Origin: Pseudomonas sp. LFM046
GTDB taxonomy: Bacteria; Pseudomonadota; Gammaproteobacteria; Pseudomonadales; Pseudomonadaceae
Assembly (NCBI RefSeq): GCF_000949385.2
Contig: NZ_JYKO02000001.1
Location: 310,001-374,000, forward strand
Direction of reading: 5' to 3'
Length of the DNA: 64,000 bases
The position numbers were made by a program, and so were the translations under genes. Every line of letters begins with the position of its first letter. Position 1 is the stretch's first letter. Below the pieces are notes generated by a model. The model made no database searches and was not told where the DNA came from. It worked only from the letters and a program-made list of their open reading frames with translations. Shown piece by piece: positions 7,231 to 16,147 of the stretch.

Positions 7231-9161
7231 AGCTGATAGCGTAGCGCCAGGCTGGATTGCAGGCGCTGGGCCTGGCGGAAGGACTCGCGCAGGATGCGCC
7301 GGTCCAGGTGGTTGAGGGTGTCGGGGTCGAGCCGGTTGGAATAGGGCAGCCCCTGGCGCGCCTGCTGCTGGTGCTGCTGCATGCGGGTCAGTTGGATGAA
7401 GTGGTAGGCCTCTTCGTAGGCGGCGCCGTCCTGGGCATCCACCACTTCCCGCTCCACCAGCTGGCGCAGGCGCTCCAGGGTGTTGCAGGCGCTGATGCCG
7501 TGGGCCAGGGCGAGCAGTCGGGCGCCATCGACGAAGGGGGTGAGCCCCTGCACCTTGAGGTCGAAGGTGTCCTTCTCGGCGCCCTTGCGGGCCACCACGA
7601 AATCGCGGAAGCGGCCCACCGGCGGGCGCTGGCGCAGGGCGTTGTCGGCCATCATGCGCTGGAACAGGCTGTTGTCGGCCACCAGCACCAGCAGTTCCCG
7701 CTGCAGGGCTTCGCAGCCCTCGGTGGGGCCCCAGACGGCGCGCAGGTCGAAGTAGATGCTCGAACCCAGCAGGTTTTCTGGCGTGGCTTCGCGGACGAAG
7801 CTGGCGAAGCGCCGGCTCCATTCAGTACGGGACAGGCACAGCTGCGGGTTCCCGGCCATGATGCCGCCCTTGCACAGCTCGAAACCGCATTGGGCCAGAT
7901 GCTGGTTGATGCGTTCGGCCAGCGGCAGCAGGCGTCCACGGATGGCCGCGGCCTGGGCGGCGTCTGTTGCCTCGAAGAGGATGCCGTTGTCCTGGTCGGT
8001 GTGCAGGGTCTGCTCGCAACGCCCCTCGCTGCCGAAGCAGAGCCAGGTGAAGGGGATGCCCGGATCGCCCATTTCCTCGATGCTCAGCTCGATCACCCGG
8101 CACACGGTGTGGTCGTTGAGCAGGGTAATGATGCGGGTGATCTGGGTGGAGCTGGCGCCGTGGGCGAGCATGTTGTCCACCAGGCGCTGGATTTCGCCGC
8201 GCAGGGCGGCCAGGGTTTCCACCCGGCCGGCATGGCGGATGGTGCGCGCCAGGTGTACCAGGTCCACGCGCTGCAGGGAGAACAGGTCGCGCTCCGACAC
8301 CACGCCCAGCAAGCGCTCCCCGCTGACCACACAGACGTGGGCGATATGCCGTTCGGTCATGGCCAGGGCCGCGTCGAAGGCGCTCGCTTCTGGCGGCAGG
8401 TGGAAGGGCGCCTGGGTCATGACGTCGGCGATGGGCTGGACCAGGTCGGCGCTGGCGTCGGCGATCACCCGGCGCAGGTCGCGCAGGGTGAAGATGCCCA
8501 GGGGCCGCTGCCCGGCATCGACGATCACGATGCTGCCGACCTGCTGCTCGTGCATCAGCCGCACGGCATCGCGCAGGGGCAGCTCCGGCGGGCAGGCGAT
8601 GGGCTGGCGCACGGCCAGTTCGCCGAGGCGGGTGTCCAGGGAGTACTGGGCACCGAGGGTCTCCACGGCGCGTAGCTGCACCTGCTGATTGACTTGGTCC
8701 AGCAGGCTGCTGACGCCGCGCAGGGCGAAGTCACGGAAGGGGTTGGACAGGGCGAACAGCTTGACGAAGGCGGCCTTGCCCAGCAGCAGGCAGAAGGTGT
8801 CCTCGCCTGCCAGGTGTTCGGTGCGGGTGGCCCGCTCGCCGAGCAGGGCGGCTAGGGGGAAGCACTCGCCGCTGGCGATCTCGAAGGTGGTCTCGGTGCC
8901 GCGCCGGGCCGAATGGGGCCGTTCGCCCACCACCCGGCCCTGCTTGACGATGTAGAAGTGCTCTACCGGGCCGTCCTGGGGCTTGATGATGGATTCGCCG
9001 GCGGCATAGAAGCGCAGCAGGCAATGCTCGACGAGGAAGGCGAGGTGGGCGCTTTCCATCTGGTTGAAGGGTGGGTACTTCTGCAGGAACTCCATGGTGC
9101 CGTGGATGTTCTGCATGACCGCCTGCTTGCCGGCCTGGGCAAAGGCATCTGCCTTGTTCAT
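7227..9161 (-). CDS. cNMP-binding / CBS-pair / DUF294 nucleotidyltransferase protein
   Basis: This 644-residue multidomain cytosolic protein has a cyclic-nucleotide-binding-like barrel (about 18-140) and two CBS domains (about 165-280: PLRDAVRLMHEQQVGSIVIVD and AFDAALAMTERHIAHVCVV). A DUF294 nucleotidyltransferase domain (about 310-450) carries GSEGRCEQTLHTDQDNG, and a helical DUF294 C-terminal domain follows. The Gly-Ser and Asp pair of that motif fits nucleotidyltransferases of the GlnD type. The chosen start (MNKADAFAQ) is an ATG with family-like N-terminus; upstream in-frame codons are possible. It is coupled to the exonuclease gene. A role as an energy- or nucleotide-sensing enzyme is inference. 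Confidence 0.88.
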   Translation of the reverse strand: MNKADAFAQAGKQAVMQNIHGTMEFLQKYPPFNQMESAHLAFLVEHCLLRFYAAGESIIKPQDGPVEHFYIVKQGRVVGERPHSARRGTETTFEIASGECFPLAALLGERATRTEHLAGEDTFCLLLGKAAFVKLFALSNPFRDFALRGVSSLLDQVNQQVQLRAVETLGAQYSLDTRLGELAVRQPIACPPELPLRDAVRLMHEQQVGSIVIVDAGQRPLGIFTLRDLRRVIADASADLVQPIADVMTQAPFHLPPEASAFDAALAMTERHIAHVCVVSGERLLGVVSERDLFSLQRVDLVHLARTIRHAGRVETLAALRGEIQRLVDNMLAHGASSTQITRIITLLNDHTVCRVIELSIEEMGDPGIPFTWLCFGSEGRCEQTLHTDQDNGILFEATDAAQAAAIRGRLLPLAERINQHLAQCGFELCKGGIMAGNPQLCLSRTEWSRRFASFVREATPENLLGSSIYFDLRAVWGPTEGCEALQRELLVLVADNSLFQRMMADNALRQRPPVGRFRDFVVARKGAEKDTFDLKVQGLTPFVDGARLLALAHGISACNTLERLRQLVEREVVDAQDGAAYEEAYHFIQLTRMQQHQQQARQGLPYSNRLDPDTLNHLDRRILRESFRQAQRLQSSLALRYQL

Positions 9162-9407
9162 GGACCTGCCTGCTGTTCTTGTTAGAGGAACCATGCTGCG
9201 CGCGGCAGCCGGCGACACAAATTGGACGTAAGTCTAACGAGTGGCAATGTGCGGGAAGTCAGGAGCAGAAAGCGACCGTTCGGCGGATGCCGCGTTTTGC
9301 ACGGGAACTTGCGTGCATTTTGCGTATCCGACCTCCGAACCCCGTGCTAAAGCTTATTGATACGGGGAGTTGGGCCTGCCAGGGAGGCCCCATTAGAGGA
9401 CTGCCCC

Positions 9408-9935
9408 ATGAGTTACGGTGATCTGCTGAGCGAAGCCGAGCTGCAAGCGCTCGAAGAAGTCATGCGCGTGCCCAGCGCGCCGCCCAGTGTGTTGCTGGTG
9501 GATGACGACGAAGTCGGGCGCGATGCGCTGGCCGACGAACTGGTGGCTCAGGGTATCCCCTGCATCACCGCCGAAAGCGGCGAACAGGCGCTGGCGCTGC
9601 TGGTCACCCGCCCCACCATCGGCTTGATGATTACCGAGCTCCACATGCAGTGCGGCAGTGGCCTGGAAGTGGTGCGCCAGGTGCGCCAGTCGGCGCGGGC
9701 GACCCTGCCGGTCATCATCGTTTCCGGCGACGCCGATGTGCAGGACGCCATCGAGGCCATGCACATGAAGGTGGTGGATTTCCTCCTCAAGCCGGTGGAC
9801 ACCAGTCGCCTGGTCAACCTGGTGCGCAACGAGCTGGGCGCGCCACCCCAACCCAAGGCGCCGCCGCCCGAGGTGAGGCCCAGGCCGGCGAAGCCGAAAG
9901 CCAAAGCGAAGGTCATCGCGCTGAAGAGCGCATGA
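9408..9935 (+). CDS. Receiver-domain protein with Glu at the phospho-acceptor site
   Basis: This 175-residue protein has one receiver domain (about 26-138) and a Pro/Lys/Ala-rich basic tail (about 140-175). The acidic pocket (Asp32-Asp34 in LLVDDDE), Ser106 (VSGD) and Lys128 (LLKPVD) are in place. The phospho-acceptor is Glu77 (codon GAG in ITELHMQ) where the family has Asp. Glu here is either a natural phosphomimic or makes the protein a non-phosphorylated pseudo-receiver. There is no output domain. The ATG at 9408 is chosen because the receiver begins soon after it; a terminator follows at 9941. Confidence 0.85.
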   Translation: MSYGDLLSEAELQALEEVMRVPSAPPSVLLVDDDEVGRDALADELVAQGIPCITAESGEQALALLVTRPTIGLMITELHMQCGSGLEVVRQVRQSARATLPVIIVSGDADVQDAIEAMHMKVVDFLLKPVDTSRLVNLVRNELGAPPQPKAPPPEVRPRPAKPKAKAKVIALKSA

Positions 9936-9940
9936 AGGGA

Positions 9941-9964
9941 CCGCCAGGGAAAGGCGGTTTTTTT
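9941..9964 (+). terminator. Terminator of receiver gene
   Basis: A short stem (CCGCC/GGCGG, 7-base loop) is followed directly by seven T residues, starting six bases after the stop codon. Confidence 0.75.
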
Positions 9965-9987
9965 ATGCCTGACGTAATCCAGGAAAG

Positions 9988-10016
9988 AAAAAACCGCCCC
10001 GAAGGGCGGTTTTTTT
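9988..10016. terminator. Bidirectional terminator between receiver gene and glcB
   Basis: The stem ACCGCCC/GGGCGGT has loop CGAA, with an A tract on the left and T7 on the right. It can stop transcription from both sides and ends the minus-strand glcB transcript. Confidence 0.85.
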
Positions 10017-10027
10017 GTGAGCGGGCC

Positions 10028-12205
10028 TTAGAGACCGTTCTTCGCCTTGAACTCGCGGCGACGACGGTGCAGGACCGGCTCGGTGTAGCCGTTGGGCTGC
10101 TTGGTGCCTTCCACCACCAGTTCCAGCGCGGCCTGGAAGGCCACGTTGCCGGCGAAGTTCGGCGCCATCGGGCGGTACAGCGGATCGCTGGCGTTCTGGC
10201 GGTCCACCACGGCGGCCATGCGCTCCAGGCTCTCAACAATCTGTGCCTGGCTGACTACACCATGGCGCAGCCAATTGGCCAGCAGCTGGCTGGAGATGCG
10301 CAGGGTGGCGCGGTCTTCCATCAGGCCGACGTCATTGATGTCCGGCACCTTGGAGCAGCCGACGCCCTGGTCGATCCAGCGCACGACATAGCCGAGGATG
10401 CCCTGGGCGTTGTTGTCCAGTTCGTTCTGGATTTCTTCCGCGCTCCAGTTGGTGTTCGGCGCCATCGGGATGGTCAGGATGTCGTCCACGGAAGCCGGGG
10501 CGCGCTTGGCTAGCTCGGCCTGACGGGCGAACACATCCACCTTGTGGTAGTGCAGCGCGTGCAGGGTGGCGGCGGTAGGCGAGGGGACCCAGGCGGTGTT
10601 GGCACCGGCCAGCGGGTGGGCGATCTTCTGCTCGAGCATGGCGGCCATCAGGTCCGGCATGGCCCACATGCCCTTGCCGATCTGCGCCTTGCCCTGCAGG
10701 CCGGTGGCCAGGCCGATGTCCACGTTGCTGTTCTCGTAGGCACCGATCCACTTCTCGTTCTTCATGGCGCCCTTGCGCACCACGGCGCCGGCTTCCATGG
10801 AGGTGTGGATCTCGTCACCGGTGCGGTCGAGGAAGCCGGTGTTGATGAACACCACGCGCTCGGCGGCAGCCTTGATGCAGGCCTTCAGGTTGATGGTGGT
10901 GCGGCGCTCCTCGTCCATGATGCCGACCTTCATGGTGTTGCGCGGCATGCCCAGGACGTCTTCGACGCGGCTGAAGATCTCGGTGGCGAAGGCCACTTCT
11001 TCCGGGCCGTGCATCTTCGGCTTCACGATGTACATGGAGCCGGTGCGGGAGTTCTTGCGGCTGGTGTTGCCCTTGAGGTTGTGCAGGGCGATCAGGCCGG
11101 TGAACAGACCGTCCTGAATGCCTTCCGGCACTTCGTTGCCGGCGGCGTCGAGGATGGCCGGGTTGGTCATCAGGTGACCGACGTTGCGCACGAAGAGCAG
11201 GGAACGGCCGTGGAGGGTCAGCTCGGAACCGTCGGCCTTGGTGTAGACGCGGTCCGGGTTCATGGTGCGGGTGAAGGTCTGGCCGCCCTTGCTGACGGAT
11301 TCAGCCAGGTCGCCTTTCATCAGGCCCAGCCAGTTGCGGTAGACCACGACTTTGTCGTCGGCGTCGACGGCGGCGACGGAGTCTTCGCAGTCCATGATGG
11401 TGGTCAGGGCGGACTCCATCAGCACGTCCTTCACGCCGGCGGCGTCGGTCTGGCCGATGGGGCTGGACGGGTCGATCTGGATTTCGAAGTGCAGGCCGTT
11501 GTGCTTCAGCAGCACGGCGGCAGGCTTGGCAGCGTCACCCTGGAAGGCGAGGAACTGGGCGGCGTTCTTCAGGCCGACTTCGCTGCCGTTCTTCAGGGCC
11601 ACGGCCAGTTGGCCGTTCTTCACGGTGTAGGCGGCGGCGTCGACGTGCGACGCGCCTTCCAGCGGTGCGGCTTCGTCGAGGAAGGCGCGGGCGAAGGCGA
11701 TCACCTTGTCACCACGGACCTTGTTGTAGCCCTTGCCCTTCTCGGCACCACCTTCTTCGCTGATGGCGTCGGTGCCGTACAGCGCGTCGTACAGGGAGCC
11801 CCAGCGAGCGTTGGCGGCGTTCAGGGCGAAGCGCGCGTTCATCACCGGCACGACCAGCTGCGGGCCGGCCATGGTGGCGATTTCGTCGTCGACATTCTGG
11901 GTAGTGGCCTGGAAGTCGGCCGGTTCCGGCAGCAGGTAGCCGATTTCCTGGAGGAACGCCTTGTAGGCCACGGCGTCGTGGGGCTGGCCGGCACGGGCCT
12001 GGTGCCAGCCATCGATCTTGGCCTGCAGTTCATCGCGTTTGGCGAGGAGGGCTTTGTTCTTCGGAGCCAGGTCGTTGATGACGGCTTCCACACCGGCCCA
12101 GAACTTCTCGGCCGCAATGCCGGTTCCGGGGATGGCTTCGTTGTTCACGAAGTCGAACAGGACTCTGGCGACCTGAAGGCCACCGACTTGAACGCGCTCA
12201 GTCAT
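10028..12205 (-). CDS. glcB: Malate synthase G
   Basis: This 725-residue enzyme condenses glyoxylate with acetyl-CoA to malate in the glyoxylate shunt, allowing growth on acetate and fatty acids. Length and sequence match the isoform G family. Visible hallmarks are the N-terminus [17 protein letters not shown], the active-site region [33 protein letters not shown], and the C-terminal [25 protein letters not shown]. An upstream in-frame ATG would add 16 residues, but the start at 12205 matches the family N-terminus and length. It stands alone with a terminator downstream. The fatty-acid genes further on (23-30 kb) feed the same pathway. Confidence 0.97.
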   Translation of the reverse strand: MTERVQVGGLQVARVLFDFVNNEAIPGTGIAAEKFWAGVEAVINDLAPKNKALLAKRDELQAKIDGWHQARAGQPHDAVAYKAFLQEIGYLLPEPADFQATTQNVDDEIATMAGPQLVVPVMNARFALNAANARWGSLYDALYGTDAISEEGGAEKGKGYNKVRGDKVIAFARAFLDEAAPLEGASHVDAAAYTVKNGQLAVALKNGSEVGLKNAAQFLAFQGDAAKPAAVLLKHNGLHFEIQIDPSSPIGQTDAAGVKDVLMESALTTIMDCEDSVAAVDADDKVVVYRNWLGLMKGDLAESVSKGGQTFTRTMNPDRVYTKADGSELTLHGRSLLFVRNVGHLMTNPAILDAAGNEVPEGIQDGLFTGLIALHNLKGNTSRKNSRTGSMYIVKPKMHGPEEVAFATEIFSRVEDVLGMPRNTMKVGIMDEERRTTINLKACIKAAAERVVFINTGFLDRTGDEIHTSMEAGAVVRKGAMKNEKWIGAYENSNVDIGLATGLQGKAQIGKGMWAMPDLMAAMLEQKIAHPLAGANTAWVPSPTAATLHALHYHKVDVFARQAELAKRAPASVDDILTIPMAPNTNWSAEEIQNELDNNAQGILGYVVRWIDQGVGCSKVPDINDVGLMEDRATLRISSQLLANWLRHGVVSQAQIVESLERMAAVVDRQNASDPLYRPMAPNFAGNVAFQAALELVVEGTKQPNGYTEPVLHRRRREFKAKNGL

Positions 12206-12513
12206 TGCTTGCCTCACTCTGCTCAATATCCGCTCGGACCGGGTGTTTCCCATTTTTGTAGTCCGAGGCGCGGCATACTACATGAAGCCGTTGTGAAAAT
12301 CAGTGGGCTCGCGTCGCTATGCGACTAAAAGCTGGTTTACGGTCACAACGGCATACAGAATGTTCGCAAAAAACTGGCGAGTTGTTCCAGCTAAATCTGA
12401 AAAATGTACACGATTTATTTTTCAGTTTAACTGCGACAGGCCGTCGCACGGCGTTTTACAGCGGTTTCCCGGAGCTTTCCTATACTCCTGCGAATTCGCC
12501 TTGGAGCCCTTCA
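12206..12513. other. Intergenic region, glcB to GNAT gene
   Basis: These 308 AT-richer bases lie between divergent genes and must hold both promoters. The only clear structure is a perfect 9-base inverted repeat, CTGAAAAAT and ATTTTTCAG, at 12397-12405 and 12417-12425 with an 11-base loop. It lies about 90 bases before the GNAT start and could be an operator or an RNA hairpin. Nothing else was recognised. Confidence 0.5.
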
Positions 12514-12960
12514 ATGCCTGTGCATGCCGCCACGTTCAACGATCTTGACGACCTGTCCCGCCTTTTCGCCGGGTATCTGGCGTTCTACGAGGTGCCCCGT
12601 CCCCTGCCGGAAGTCCGTGCGTTCCTGGCGTCGCGCCTGGAGCGAGGCGACTCGGTGCTCTTGATTGCCCGCGACGAGGCCGGTGCGGCCCTGGGCTTCA
12701 CTCAGCTCTATCCCTTTCTCTCGTCGTTGGCGCTGGCACCGGCCTGGTTGTTGAGCGATCTTTATGTAGTGCCCGCCGCCCGGCGAAAGGGCGTCGGCGA
12801 AGACCTGATGAACGCCGCCCGCGCCCATGCCGAACGCACAGGCGCCTGCGGCATCCAGCTGGAAACCGCGAAGACCAACCTTGCGGGCCAGGCGCTCTAC
12901 CAGCGGCTCGGCTACGTGCGGGACGAGGTCTTCTTCACCTACTGGCTCAGCCTGGCCTGA
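12514..12960 (+). CDS. GNAT-family N-acetyltransferase
   Basis: This 148-residue protein has the GNAT core. The acetyl-CoA pyrophosphate loop is in LSDLYVVPAARRKGVGEDLMNAA (motif A, R/Q-x-x-G-x-G/A type), followed by GIQLETAKTNLAGQALYQRLGYVRDEVFFTYWL (motif B). The ATG at 12514 follows CTTGGAGCCC as a plausible ribosome site; the frame is open further upstream but without family-like sequence. Substrate is unknown. It is followed after 35 bases by the ACT-domain gene and may be cotranscribed. Confidence 0.87.
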   Translation: MPVHAATFNDLDDLSRLFAGYLAFYEVPRPLPEVRAFLASRLERGDSVLLIARDEAGAALGFTQLYPFLSSLALAPAWLLSDLYVVPAARRKGVGEDLMNAARAHAERTGACGIQLETAKTNLAGQALYQRLGYVRDEVFFTYWLSLA

Positions 12961-12995
12961 GGGCCGGCGCCGGTTGCCAACATGAGGAGTCGAGC

Positions 12996-13514
12996 GTGGA
13001 TCATCTGGTACTTACCGTAATAGCGCCGGACCAGCCGGGACTGGTGGAACGCGTCGCCCAGTGCATCGCCGCCCACGGCGGCAACTGGCTGGAGAGCCGC
13101 ATGTCGCGCATGGCCGGGCAGTTCGCCGGGATCTTGCGGGTAGCGGTGCCCGCCGAGGGCTACGACGAGCTGGTGGAGGGGCTGCAAAGCCTGAACGCCC
13201 AGGGCATCCGCGTGATGCTGGCGCAAAGCGGCATCGAGCCGGCCTGCACCTGGAAACCCATCCTGCTGGACCTGGTAGGCAATGACCGCCCGGGCATCGT
13301 TCGCGATATCACCCGGCTGCTGACGGAACTGGGGGTCAACCTGGAAAGCCTGATCACTGAAGTGATGCCAGCCCCCATGAGCAGTGAGCCGCTGTTCCAT
13401 GCCGAGGCGGTGCTGGCGGTTCCGCTGACCCTGCCGCTGGACGTTTTGCAGGCCAAGCTGGAATCCCTGGCCGACGAGCTGATGGTGGAGCTGAACCTGC
13501 ACCAGGAGAAGTGA
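12996..13514 (+). CDS. Double ACT-domain protein, GcvR-like
   Basis: This 172-residue cytosolic protein is built of two ACT domains, about 3-78 (LVLTVIAPDQPGLVERVAQCIAAHGGNWLESRM) and about 88-165 (LDLVGNDRPGIVRDITRLLTELGVNLESL). That is the architecture of GcvR, the glycine-responsive regulator of the glycine cleavage system. Many pseudomonads carry paralogues of this type whose target is not proven, so no gene symbol is assigned. It has no DNA-binding domain. Translation begins after GAGGAGTCGAGC with a GTG codon near 12996. Confidence 0.85.
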   Translation: MDHLVLTVIAPDQPGLVERVAQCIAAHGGNWLESRMSRMAGQFAGILRVAVPAEGYDELVEGLQSLNAQGIRVMLAQSGIEPACTWKPILLDLVGNDRPGIVRDITRLLTELGVNLESLITEVMPAPMSSEPLFHAEAVLAVPLTLPLDVLQAKLESLADELMVELNLHQEK

Positions 13515-13523
13515 GTGCTCACG

Positions 13524-13585
13524 TAGGTTGGTGTTGAGCGTAGCGAAACCCAACGGGGGATCGTTGGGCTTCGCAGGCTCAGGCG
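13524..13585. repeat. Palindromic GTAGGTTGG-type repeat
   Basis: This imperfect inverted repeat (GTTGAGCGTAGCGAAACCCAAC with its partner GTTGGGCTTCG) begins with CGTAGGTTGG. A related copy lies at 59322. It separates the convergent ACT-domain gene and rarD. Confidence 0.65.
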
Positions 13586-13599
13586 GAGCGCCGCCCGCT

Positions 13600-14487
13600 T
13601 CAGCTATTGCGGCGCAGGGTGAGCCAGGCGTCGACGCTGTAGACGGCGAGGCCCGCCCAGATGAAGGAGAAGGCCAGCAGCTTGCTCGGGTCGAAGTGCT
13701 CGCCGAAGAGGAAGATCGCCTGCAGCATCACCAGGGTCGGCGCGATGTACTGGAGGAAGCCCAGGGTGGTGTAGGGCAGGTGGCGCGCCGCGGCGTTGAA
13801 GCTCACCAGAGGGACCAGGGTGATCGGGCCGGCGGCGACCAGCCAGAGGGCTTCGGGGCTCGACCAGAAGCTCGCCTGGGCGGAGCTGGCGCTTGGGGTC
13901 AGCAGCAGCCAGCCGATGGCCAGCGGTAGCAGCAACCAGGTTTCCACCACCAGGCCGGGCAGGGCCTTCACCGGGGCCTGCTTGCGGATCAGCCCGTAGA
14001 AACCGAAGGTCAGCGCCAGGGCCAGGGATACCCAGGGCAGCGCACCCACCTGCCAGATCTGCTGGGCCACGCCGATGGCCGCCAGCAGTACGGCGATCCA
14101 CTGCAGGCGGCGCAGGCGCTCGCCGAGGATCAACATCCCCAGCAGCACGTTCACCAGCGGATTGATGTAGTAGCCGAGGCTCGCCTCCAGCATCCGTCCG
14201 TTATTCACCGCCCAGACGTAGATCAGCCAGTTGGCGGCGATCAGCATGCCGCTGGCGGCGAGAACGCCAAAGCGCTTGGGGTTTTCCCGCAGCTCGCGCA
14301 GCCAGCCGGGGTGCTTCCACACCAGCAGCAGGGCCGCGCCGAAGAGGGCGGACCAGAGCGCGCGGTGGACGATGATTTCCAGCGCCGGAACGCTCTGGAT
14401 GGCTTTGAAGTAGAGCGGAAAGAGTCCCCAGATGATGTAGGCGGTGAGCCCCAGGATGTACCCGCGGCGCGGGTCGGCGGTGGCCAT
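13600..14487 (-). CDS. rarD: EamA-family permease RarD
   Basis: This 295-residue inner-membrane protein of the drug/metabolite transporter superfamily has about ten predicted helices. It carries the RarD signature in its first part (GYILGLTAYIIWGLFPLYFKA, then EIIVHRALWSALFG). The second half (LPYTTLGFLQYIAPTLVMLQAIFLFGEHF) is also typical. RarD was named for chloramphenicol sensitivity, but its physiological substrate is not settled. It is monocistronic, convergent with the ACT-domain gene. Confidence 0.9.
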   Translation of the reverse strand: MATADPRRGYILGLTAYIIWGLFPLYFKAIQSVPALEIIVHRALWSALFGAALLLVWKHPGWLRELRENPKRFGVLAASGMLIAANWLIYVWAVNNGRMLEASLGYYINPLVNVLLGMLILGERLRRLQWIAVLLAAIGVAQQIWQVGALPWVSLALALTFGFYGLIRKQAPVKALPGLVVETWLLLPLAIGWLLLTPSASSAQASFWSSPEALWLVAAGPITLVPLVSFNAAARHLPYTTLGFLQYIAPTLVMLQAIFLFGEHFDPSKLLAFSFIWAGLAVYSVDAWLTLRRNS

Positions 14488-14652
14488 GAAATGTCCTTGC
14501 TTAGGCAGCTAACGAGTGGTGCGACATTCTAGTTGGCGCCGCAGGGGGTTGTCTGTGCGCTCAGGTTTTTTCCGCAAGGACGTGCAAGCGAAAGGCGTAA
14601 GGGGTTCTTTACGGTGCCGTTTGTCATGACGGGGCAGGATGGTTCCGCTCGT

Positions 14653-14750
14653 TGTAGGGGCGATTTCAATCGCCAAGCAGTCCGAAGGACTGCCCAGCGA
14701 GGCTTCCCGGGGCAACTGCGCTGCCCTTGGCGAATGAATTCGCCCCTACA
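14653..14750. repeat. REP-type inverted repeat
   Basis: The left arm TGTAGGGGCGATTTCAATCG and right arm GGCGAATGAATTCGCCCC enclose a small hairpin, AGTCCGAAGGACT. It belongs to the same family as the repeat at 2673. Confidence 0.85.
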
Positions 14751-14867
14751 AGATTTTCCGCAGGCGGGTTGTTCGGAGATTGAGTGGAGCGTCGGCTTCT
14801 CTGTGGGCGCGATTTCAATCGCCAAGCGGGCCGCAGGTCCGCCTTGCGGGGGGGCCGGGGGCCGCGA

Positions 14868-14970
14868 CGTAGGATGGGTGGAGCTTGCGATACCCATCAG
14901 CCCCTCCGCATGGGTATCGCTCCGCATGGGTATCGCTCCGCTCGCGGAGCGCCGCCCGACTCATCCTACG
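14868..14970. repeat. Mosaic palindrome with a 16-base tandem repeat
   Basis: The outer arms CGTAGGATGGGTGG and CATCCTACG are related to the repeat at 52378. Inside, the 16-base unit CTCCGCATGGGTATCG is present twice in a row (14904-14935) plus the first bases of a third copy. Confidence 0.75.
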
Positions 14971-15001
14971 AATTACAAGGTGCGGAGTGCGCCAGGCGGG
15001 C

Positions 15002-15976
15002 TCAGAACAACCGCAACGGCTCCTCGTCCAGCGCCGCCAGCTGCTCGCGCAGGGTGAGGATCTGGTCGCCCCAGTAGCGTTCGCTGCCGAACCAGGAGAA
15101 GTGCATGGGAAAGGCCGGGTCGTCCCAGCGGCGGGCGATCCAGGCGCTGTGGTGCATCAGGCGCAGGGAGCGCAAGCCTTCGATCAGGGGCAGTTCGCGC
15201 GGGTCGAAGTCGTGAAATTCCTGGTAGCCGTCCATCAGCTCCGAGAGCTGGCCCAGGCGCTCCTGGCGGTCGCCGGCGAGCATCATCCACAGGTCCTGAA
15301 CTGCCGGGCCCATGCGGCAGTCGTCCAGGTCCACCACATGGAAAATGTCGTCGCGGCACAGCAGGTTGCCCGGATGGCAATCGCCGTGGAGGCGGATGGG
15401 CTGGACGCGCACGTCGGCGAACAGCCGGTCCAGGCGCTTGAGCAGGTCGCGCGCGACGGATTCGTAGGCGGGCAGCAGGCTGCGGGGGACGAAGTCACCT
15501 TCCAGCAGGGTGGCCAGGGATTGGTGGCCGAAGTTCTCCACCGCCAGGGTTTCGCGGTGCTCGAAGGGGCGGGCGGAACCCACGGCGTGGAGGCGGCCCA
15601 GCAATTGGCCGAGTCGATAGAGCTGGTCCAGGTTGCCCGGCTCCGGAGCGCGGCCGCCACGGCGGGGGAAGAGGGCGAAGCGGAAGCCGGCATGCTCGAA
15701 CAGGCTTTCGCCGTCGCGCAGCAGCGGCGCCACCACCGGCACTTCGCAGTCGGCGAGTTCGGCGCTGAAGCTGTGTTCCTCGCGGATGGCCGCGTCGCTC
15801 CAGCGCTGGGGCCGATAGAACTTGGCAATCAGCGGCTCGGCGTCCTCGATGCCCACCTGATAGACGCGGTTCTCGTAGCTGTTCAGCGCAAGGATGCGTG
15901 CGTCGCTGAGGAAGCCAAGGCTTTCCAGGGCATCCAGCACGAGGTCGGGGGTGAGGTCGTCAAACGGGTGGGACAT
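15002..15976 (-). CDS. srkA: Stress response kinase A (YihE/RdoA family)
   Basis: This 324-residue eukaryotic-like protein kinase has an aminoglycoside-phosphotransferase fold. The catalytic loop LHGDCHPGNLL and the metal-binding VVDLDDCRMGPAVQDLW are both visible, as is the nucleotide-binding lysine region (PLIAKFYRPQRW). In E. coli SrkA counteracts programmed death under envelope and other stress. The start MSHPFDDLTPDLVLDAL at 15976 fits the family and has GGAGC upstream; the frame extends 25 codons further without homology. It is monocistronic. Confidence 0.92.
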   Translation of the reverse strand: MSHPFDDLTPDLVLDALESLGFLSDARILALNSYENRVYQVGIEDAEPLIAKFYRPQRWSDAAIREEHSFSAELADCEVPVVAPLLRDGESLFEHAGFRFALFPRRGGRAPEPGNLDQLYRLGQLLGRLHAVGSARPFEHRETLAVENFGHQSLATLLEGDFVPRSLLPAYESVARDLLKRLDRLFADVRVQPIRLHGDCHPGNLLCRDDIFHVVDLDDCRMGPAVQDLWMMLAGDRQERLGQLSELMDGYQEFHDFDPRELPLIEGLRSLRLMHHSAWIARRWDDPAFPMHFSWFGSERYWGDQILTLREQLAALDEEPLRLF

Positions 15977-16147
15977 GGGGAGCTCCGGCAGTAAGGCGCC
16001 CAGTCTATCCCCAGGGGCGATTTGCTGCGCGTCGGAATAACTGCGTTGCAAATGGCTTCGGCCTGCTCATTTACAAATCGTAAACTCCGCGGCCTCAGCC
16101 ATTTGCGCCTTGTTCTTCTCTAGCTCGCGAAATCGCCCACGTACTCT

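Larger units (their letters stand above)
14488..15001. other. Repeat-filled intergenic region
   Basis: These 514 bases between rarD and srkA contain no supported gene. They hold a REP-type pair (14653-14750), a single REP arm (14802-14843) and a mosaic palindrome (14868-14970) with a short tandem repeat. Open frames through it are explained by the repeats and were rejected. Confidence 0.8.

Noticed and set aside
10544-12328. 594-codon plus-strand open frame opposite glcB
   Set aside because: glcB is certain on the other strand; the frame is a codon-bias artefact.
14653-14970. CRISPR-like array from the repeats in this gap
   Set aside because: The repeats are palindromic REP-type and differ from each other; there are no evenly spaced unique spacers and no cas genes.
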